From positions 10,687,501-10,751,500 of the forward strand of contig NC_092568.1 in NCBI RefSeq assembly GCF_037975245.1: DNA of 64,000 nt, in the 5' to 3' direction. The stretch is from Apostichopus japonicus (lineage: Eukaryota > Echinodermata > Holothuroidea > Aspidochirotida > Stichopodidae). The translations under genes and the position numbers were made by a program. The notes below the pieces were generated by a model that worked only from the letters and a program-made list of their open reading frames with translations, made no database searches and had not been told where the DNA came from. Below, one piece after another: positions 58,501-64,000 of this stretch; positions within the stretch are counted from its first letter, which is position 1; each line of letters starts with the position of its first letter.

Positions 58501-61500
58501 CGTCATAAGTAGCTCGTTCTCTAAACTGCCACTCTCTGATTGGTTTGCCAATCGACGAATAGTATCTAAGTTCATTAGAGACTACCTTAAATCTCGTCAG
58601 GAAGGCCATGTTGTGTCGATATTTCTGTTCCAGAAATTGTTTCGTAATTGGTGGATTCTGCGGAGAAACAAACAACAGATAACCAAAAATATCGTGCAAT
58701 CTGATATATATGACCTAAAGAGAATAAAACTGGGCGGGGTCAACCTACCAAACTAACAATAATATTTCTAAGAAAAGGGGAATTTTGACGAATTTCCAAA
58801 CAGAGAGAACATTGACAGCTATAGGTAAACATTCCAAAGGTATCACTTTCTAAGGATAACTCAACAATATCATAATAGCCTTTGAAGAACATTTACAGTC
58901 CACTACAGTCCACTACAGTCCTCTACAGTCCTCTACAGTCCTCTACAGTCCACTACAGTCCACTACAGTCCACTACAGTCCACTACAGTCCACTACAGTC
59001 CACTACAGTCTTCTACAGTCTACTACATACTACAGTCTAATACAGTCTACTACAGTCTGTGATAGAATTCCCTGTAAGAACCGGACTATCCCTTTTAATA
59101 AATAGCCAATTAGTGAAGTTAAAAACCAATAAAATTTGGGCGAACTTACCAAGTTTCCAAAGATCCAATGCCAGCCATTACTGAGGAGCCTACTCTCAAA
59201 TGCCTACAAAAACGACAGGAAACAATTTGACTTAAAAAATAAAAATATCTATAAAACAGTTCTTCAACGTAAATAAGACGGAAACTCAAATGTTAATTTT
59301 AGCAGTTTTTTTGGGGAACAAGACAATAAAAATTGATTGTTCAGCAACTTTTTCACGATTATTAATGTTAGAGCACGTGTATGATAAACCCATTAAGGTT
59401 ATTTTGAGACTCATTCCTTTCAAAACTGTAAGTCTTTTTCGGAAATCTCAACTTATACTTTTTTTTTTACTCTTGTTGGCTTTTATGGTTGATATATGTA
59501 ACTCTTGTTTCTCTCGCTAATGCATTTAAAGAACAGACTTCCTTTAACAATTAACCTTGATAAAATCGCACTTGGTTTTGGTCAATTTTCTGTCGATTCT
59601 ATTCGACGAATATATATGCGTGTGATTTTACATGTCATTAGAATGACTAATAATAATAAATTTTCACATAATATAGAAAATGTCGAAATTTCCGATTTTA
59701 TGCCGCCGCTCTGTTAAAGATTATTATACCCTGTGTACAAAGTGTGTCATTTCCCTCTATTTTCGAAGCGCAAACATATGACGTCACAATTTCAAATATT
59801 TTAAAGTACTTACAATATTTACAAGATCCTCCAGAATATCTTCACTTGTCACAAAACAAAGAATGTTTTTAATGCTTAGATTCAGGAGATGCTCCGTTTG
59901 TGTTGCGAAATTCTCTTTTATTTCAATTGGTATCAACTGCCATCCATACATGGACGATTTAGCAGCCATGCTCTCAACCAATAGGCGTCCTTGAAAAATT
60001 AAAGGGACAAAGTAAAGAATTATGAAGTTATTTGATTTGCAGAAGTAAATTTTGTTGTTCTCTCAAAGTAAACAATGGACGTATAACTAACATAAGGAAA
60101 ATTAATTCAGCAATAAAAAAAGGAAATATTTATCATTGAAAATATTTCATGCTGTTTAAAATATGACTGTTACAGCAGCTATTTTTTAAATGAGAAAAAT
60201 TGACACTAAATATCTCATCACAAAGAAATTAGTGTCTTACAATTTTAAACATTTCTAACTTTTGTACAGGTTTGTCCGTCTTATATGCAATAAAGTAACA
60301 AACTCCTGCTCCCTCCCCTACCCCCCACCCTCACCCCCAAAAAAACTCTGTGGGATGTTTGATTTCTTTATGATAATTTTACCGATCATATCAGAACTGT
60401 TGCTTGGACAATATTAACGGATAACACCGTAATGTGGAAATTGCCACATAAGGGTAAGAACAAAATTTCCCACTTTAATAAATCCTTTGAAATTTTGTTA
60501 GTAATAATAATAATAAGAATGCATAAAACCAATATCTTTTCCTTTCAATTGTGCTCTAATCAAATTCCTTCGATAACAGAGCAATTCATGACCGAATCTT
60601 GACTGAATAGTACTAAAGTACTCATATTTTATATATTGCGACTTTAAATCTTCATAAATCAAATGCCAGAGTCGAAAATTGGTATACTTTACAGAAATAT
60701 GCAAATATCTAAGTGTTAATCTAATTAGAATGAGCAGATTAAAGAACAGTATTCTTCTTCTTCTTCTTCTTCTTCTTCTTCTTCCAGAATATATATATAT
60801 ATACTATGGGACAACATGGAACATTCTCTTCAACTAATTATATACTGTTCATATTGAACAATAATTAGAATGTTTTTTATTTAGTGTTGAAACAGCTGGG
60901 GCTACGAAAGATGCGTATAGAGAACTCTTTACCACTTTTCCCTTCGTAAAGAATCACGAAGTCTCTCCATTTAAAATGATCGATGACTTCAGTTAACATC
61001 TCATCCATGTCAGACAAAATGGGTCTCATCTTGAAGGCTTTGGAGCCATCTGCTTGGTCCAGGGTGATGACGGGGCTGTATGCGTCCCCGATGATACCCC
61101 CCACGTCATAGCACTCCTTACAAAGATCATTGGGTAAAATAACGGCTGAAGCTTCCGTGCTTCGAAAGTCATTGCAAACTACAAAATAAGATACAAAATA
61201 ATGTCAGGTAGGATTTCTAAAAACTATTTTGGTGGTGGGTTAAGGGCGTGTGTGTGGGGGGGGGGGGGGTTGAGGTTTGGGCAGAAGAGAGATAGGGAAG
61301 GATGGAGATACATTTATTCAACCTATCTAATCGATTTTTACATCCCTTTCCTCTATGTGCATAGAATTAACTATACGAACAATCATTTGTGCTTTCGATG
61401 AAGTTCATGTATACCGACTTTTAGCGCATATCGGTAGTGCATATTCAGTTGCATTTTTTTTTTTTTGCTGTTCCATTTATTGTTTTTTCCTTCATTCATT

Positions 61501-62624
61501 GTTTTAATTTAGATTATAATCTTGTCACATATTATCATATGTTCAGGTACTAAAATTCGGAATGAAGATTTTCACGACCTGGTGAGGTCAAGGGGATGGA
61601 GGTGGGGTTGAGGGTGGGTGGGTTGGGTGGGGGTAGTGAAAGAATGTTGCCAATTATCGTAAACTATGTAGAAAAGGAGTTCACAATAGGAATGAGTGGC
61701 AGGGCAAGGGTATAGGAGTGAAGTAAATACATGTACCTTTTTATTACACGCTTTATCATGTCTCTTCTGACATGTACAAATGATTTAACAAAATAAATCT
61801 TTATTAGGAAGTGAGACGACATTAAATCATGCAGGCTTTTAAGATTGGACTGCATGCATATCTTTTACTATGACGTGTTAATTTTCCTGTTTTGTTTTGC
61901 TCGTAAAACCCTATAGTAAACCATACAGTATAGGTGTCGGATTCGATTATAGGAGGCTGTGGAGTATGGAACGCGAAAATGGCAAACTTATTTCGTTGTC
62001 TAGTCTATAAGTTTGTTGTTGTCTGAACAAAAGTTGCTGCTGCTGTTTCACCACGCTGTTGCTCAAACTCACGTTGATGTCTAAACTTCCGTTGTTTAAA
62101 CTTACGTCGTTGTCTATAAACTTACGTTAAACTTAGCAACGAAATAAGTTTTCCCTTTTCGCGTTCCATAGTGGAGGTTTATAGCCCTCTCTGATAAACC
62201 TCTCTGGACCCTCAGGCACCGTCCGATTGCCTGACCGGTCAGTTCGCCTCTGTTCCAGAGCGGACCATTTGAAATATATGTCATTAGACTATAACACGTT
62301 TTTCTTGTTTCTAAACTTTACTGTTTTGCATATACATATTTTTTTAGTGTGTGCGTGTGTGCTCTTAAAGCTGAAGTTAGTCAAGCGTATTGTATTCAAC
62401 ATTTCGCTATTTATCTCTTCATTTCTTCTTACCCGAGTAAAGGCTCTTTGAAAGAGTCATTGTCTCATAATCTTTATCAGCTAACACCTGGTCGTGGATG
62501 ACGTTAACTTGGTCTCCGGTTGGGAGGAGACCACGCCCCGCTGCATCATTAATGTATGTGGAGGCGTCGGTCAAAATCTGCTTGTAGTGGTCATCCTTGC
62601 CAGTGTATTTTCCATATAAGGACA
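51440..62624 (-). CDS. divergent ionotropic glutamate receptor subunit, ten exons, 5' end missing
   Basis: This is a ligand-gated cation-channel subunit of the neuronal membrane type. Exons in transcript order are 62624-62433, 61178-60933, 59989-59814, 59203-59150, 58657-58382, 57636-57529, 56529-56392, 55707-55523, 53934-53847 and 52594-51440. All joints are in frame with GT-AG introns and give 871 residues. The order is: amino-terminal (LIVBP-like) domain, S1 lobe (YGSLDLSTGEWNGMIRDLI, then ALTEMSAREADIDFTIPW), M1 to FSPYEW, pore loop, M3, S2 lobe and M4. The S1 Thr and Arg that bind the amino-acid backbone are kept. The near-invariant M3 motif SYTANLAAF is replaced by IYAFNLNSVF. No signal-peptide exon was found downstream of 62624, so the gene probably starts outside the window or in a short exon I missed. 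Subclass (AMPA, kainate, NMDA or lineage-specific) is unresolved. Confidence 0.93.
53246..53300 (+). mobile_element. truncated hAT-type end related to MITE E
   Basis: CAGTGGCGTGCGCAAGG is the exact complement of E's right terminus. No partner end was found, so this is a fragment. Confidence 0.55.
53847..53934 (-). CDS. iGluR exon: S1 lobe
   Basis: It encodes ITLMSRGQYGSLDLSTGEWN and GMIRDLIDG. YGxxxxxxGEWNGM is the classic S1 signature. Acceptor TTCATTCTCAG, donor GTATGT, phase 0 at the end. Confidence 0.95.
54306..55540 (-). repeat. 19-unit ~66-bp minisatellite derived from an exon end plus its 5' splice site
   Basis: GTATAGTCCCAACCAAT starts at 54320 and recurs at 60-67-bp spacing up to 55498. 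Read on the gene strand, each unit contains CGTGG[T/A]ATTCAATTACGA|GTGAGTC. The unit at 55498-55540 contains the true exon end and donor. The GAGTGAGT core is kept in 16 of 19 units; the units at 54385, 55308 and 55434 have lost it. Units 7-10 (from 54716) reappear as units 12-15 (from 55045), a 329-bp higher-order repeat. Confidence 0.95.
55523..55707 (-). CDS. iGluR exon: start of S1 lobe, donor lies in the minisatellite
   Basis: It encodes EPPFFMRKDWERIQYPTNRR, an acidic insert DYDDSEEEPYEG, and VVMEEEMNVEFNYE across the junction. The acceptor TTACATTGACAG sits about 20 bp from a SINE. The donor GTGAGT belongs to the first minisatellite unit. Confidence 0.93.
55729..56133 (+). mobile_element. 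tRNA-derived SINE with duplicated B box
   Basis: The 5' end is a tRNA-like RNA polymerase III promoter: A box TGGTCAAGTGGTTAAGGC, then B boxes GGATTCGAGCCC and GGTTCGAGCCC about 17 bp apart. A unique body follows, then the tail GCGCTATATAAGAACTGTTA and ATT repeats. It lies antisense in a receptor intron, ending close to the acceptor of the 55707 exon. Confidence 0.88.
56392..56529 (-). CDS. iGluR exon: end of amino-terminal domain
   Basis: It encodes AGYFVQDIQTWEQINNQRWP and RFIKILAVP, the lead-in to S1. Acceptor TCTCTCTATAG, donor GTAAGC, phase 0 on both sides. Confidence 0.92.
56530..57528. other. iGluR intron, no other feature seen
   Basis: AT-rich, with an AATTTAATTTAATTT block near 57240-57272 and a variant near 57460-57485. 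Nothing coding was found. Confidence 0.5.
57529..57636 (-). CDS. iGluR exon: amino-terminal domain
   Basis: It encodes VNFRGASGDVAFDRNGNRVN and YTINMYSGKDRYAENL. FxGxxGxxxFDxNGxR is the conserved late ATD motif. Acceptor AATTTGAAG, donor GTAAAA (weak), phase 0. Confidence 0.93.
58382..58657 (-). CDS. iGluR exon: amino-terminal domain, long
   Basis: It encodes NPPITKQFLEQKYRHNMAFL, RERATYDALVAIATALGIHR and SSLETYLRQ. AxYDAVxxxAxAL is typical of iGluR ATDs. Acceptor TTTCTCCGCAG, donor GTAAGT, phase 0. Confidence 0.93.
58894..59058. repeat. 10-bp minisatellite (TACAGTCCAC)n
   Basis: About sixteen 10-bp units with C/T variants lie in an iGluR intron 90 bp from the small 54-nt exon. Confidence 0.95.
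59150..59203 (-). CDS. iGluR micro-exon (54 nt)
   Basis: It encodes AFESRLLSNGWHWIFGNL between TTTTTGTAG and GTAAGT. Phase 0 on both sides keeps the frame whether included or skipped. Confidence 0.88.
59814..59989 (-). CDS. iGluR exon: amino-terminal domain
   Basis: It encodes RLLVESMAAKSSMYGWQLIP and NILCFVTSEDILEDLVNI. Acceptor ATTTTTCAAG, donor GTAAGT. The first two bases complete a Gly codon with the preceding exon. Confidence 0.9.
60751..60783. repeat. (CTT)n microsatellite
   Basis: About eleven CTT triplets followed by a short TA run. Confidence 0.95.
60933..61178 (-). CDS. iGluR exon: amino-terminal domain
   Basis: It encodes CNDFRSTEASAVILPNDLCK, GGIIGDAYSPVITLDQADGS and HFKWRDFVILYEGKSG. 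The FKWxxFVILY strand is typical of the LIVBP-like fold. Acceptor TATTTTGTAG, donor GTAAAG, phase 1. Confidence 0.92.
61965..62170. repeat. foldback repeat in iGluR intron
   Basis: TATGGAACGCGAAAATGGCA...TTATTTCGTTG is mirrored by CAACGAAATAA...TTTTCGCGTTCCATA. Between the arms are short GTTGT..TAAACTT repeats. Confidence 0.85.
62433..62624 (-). CDS. iGluR exon: first recognised exon of the amino-terminal domain
   Basis: It encodes SLYGKYTGKDDHYKQILTDA, GLLPTGDQVNVIHDQVLADK and SLYS. It starts with an incomplete codon after TTTCATTTAG, so at least one upstream exon with the signal peptide is missing. Confidence 0.88.
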
Positions 62625-62639
62625 CTAAATGAAAATGAC

Positions 62640-64000
62640 AAAAAAAAGGATGACAAAATTAAAACAAAAAGAAATTAGTAATGAGTAACTAAACAATGAC
62701 GGTCTAGAAACATGACTAGAAAAATAAACATACATATATAATTTTAAATTTAGAGAATAAATCGCGACGACTGTTACCTTAAAATCGAAGCATGTCTACA
62801 ACAGAAGTAATTGGGGAAGAATCTGGAATGACCTGGTTGCAACGAAAGTTTTTTCTCCCTCATATACCGCACTCATCCTCACCAAGCCGAACCCCTGCCC
62901 TATGCCCATCTATATTTAATAATTCATACGACATCTCTATAACATTGGACAAGCTACAGCTACAACCTTTCAGTGTACGTTTTGGACAATATGTGAACAC
63001 TTTACAATGTATTATCACTGTTACGTAATGATTTATTATTTCATAATCGTTTCATTGTTTTTATTTTTTTTTTCGTTTTAATAACATTAAAAGAATTATC
63101 AATTAGATGCCAGAAAAAAAAAAGCATTTTGGCATCAAAGATAAACGTTTAAATGTATTTCTGATTTTATTTAACACTATATTGGTTCATTAAGTAAGAT
63201 ATTCGAGCTTCTACGTTACATAAATGGATCGACGCACACAAGAGAACACAATGTTCAGTCATTTATTTCCCGCGCGAAATCAACTGAAAGATCGTTGCTA
63301 CTTCAAAATATGCAAAGTTGTCTAGGCTGTTGTTGGTTGTGTTTATCATTGTGTTATCACGTGTGTACTAATTATGTACGTAAACAGCTGCAGATTGATG
63401 TGCAGTAGGACCCACTACCTGTTCACGTTAGTTGTACTACTCTCTTTGTTTCTTGTTTGGGGGGGGGGGGGGCGTATTTTACTTCCATGTCATGCTTCGA
63501 AGCACTTATACTGACAGTACGAGCAGTATGGACGATGCTGTTGCTATTAGAAACAACAGAGTTAGGAACTGTAACGTTAATACTGTCAGTACGAGTGCTT
63601 TCAACCATGATATGAGAGGACAGTATGGAGTAGTATCGATGTTAGAAAATTGTCCCAAGTGACCAGTTGCCTTGTCAATTTTGTCATTGATTAAAGGAAG
63701 TATGACGTCACATTCAGTCAAGCTCTTAAAGCAACTTTCTTCATTATATTTCGATCAACTTTTCCATGTTTTTCGAGACTCAGATTTCGTACAACTGACG
63801 TACATTAATTAAATGAGCTTCACTATGGTCAATTTCATATGATGCAGAATTAAGTAACCGTCGACTCGTTTTAGTGCATGGGTGGGTGTGTGTGTTTTCG
63901 TTTTGTTGCTGTTGTTTTTAGGGGGTTGTTTTTACGGGGTTGGGGTCTACAATTTCCAATTTTCCTTGTATAAGAGGTTAACACTGAATGAATTATCCGA
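62640..64000. other. probable 5' intron or flank of the iGluR gene, no exon identified
   Basis: No minus-strand ATG followed by a credible signal peptide and a phase-1 donor could be defended. There is a poly(G) run near 63460-63472 and TGACGTCA at 63703. Confidence 0.4.

Noticed and set aside
63423-63721. Missing iGluR signal-peptide exon (hydrophobic minus-strand ORF)
   Set aside because: The hydrophobic stretch is at the C-terminal end of the ORF, and no phase-1 donor joins it to the 62624 acceptor.

Overview
This window is animal nuclear DNA. It is AT-rich, contains long GT-AG introns, and is full of short DNA transposons, microsatellites and G/C homopolymer runs. Gene content and repeat style suggest a marine invertebrate, most plausibly a deuterostome such as an echinoderm. 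That assignment is inference; no species-specific marker was available. There is no CRISPR array, operon or prokaryotic system.

Layout. Positions 1-28.8 kb hold no protein-coding host gene that I can support. They contain non-autonomous hAT-type elements, several with perfect 8-bp target-site duplications (TSDs). In two places these are nested three deep: L in C in D at 11.8-13.7 kb, and L in C in B at 22.2-24.5 kb. The region also holds foldback repeats, a Penelope-like retroelement remnant embedded in a (TA)n tract, a 400-bp CAT array and a polypyrimidine tract.

Positions 28.9-48.2 kb (+ strand) carry a complete SLC3-family amino-acid-transporter heavy chain. It has two alternative first exons joined to 11 shared exons, giving predicted proteins of 642 and 649 residues. 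Its fourth shared intron holds a 5'-truncated CR1-like LINE with an intact reverse transcriptase ORF, abutting a hAT MITE.

Positions 51.4-62.6 kb (- strand, convergent with SLC3) carry ten exons of a divergent ionotropic glutamate receptor. They cover most of the amino-terminal domain, both ligand-binding lobes, the pore and M4. The signal-peptide exon was not found.

Best candidates for something new: (1) a 19-unit, ~66-bp minisatellite in a glutamate-receptor intron whose unit contains the last ~18 nt of the preceding exon plus its 5' splice site, so about 15 decoy splice donors follow the real one; (2) a ~90-bp module with RNA-like folding (closing stem, inner hairpin, GAAA-loop hairpin) shared by three different hAT families; (3) nested hAT insertions whose order can be read from TSDs; (4) a receptor whose M3 gate motif, normally near-invariant, has been rewritten; (5) hammerhead-like motifs in the Penelope remnant and in a foldback repeat; (6) about ten TGACGTCA palindromes in 64 kb, where about one is expected.
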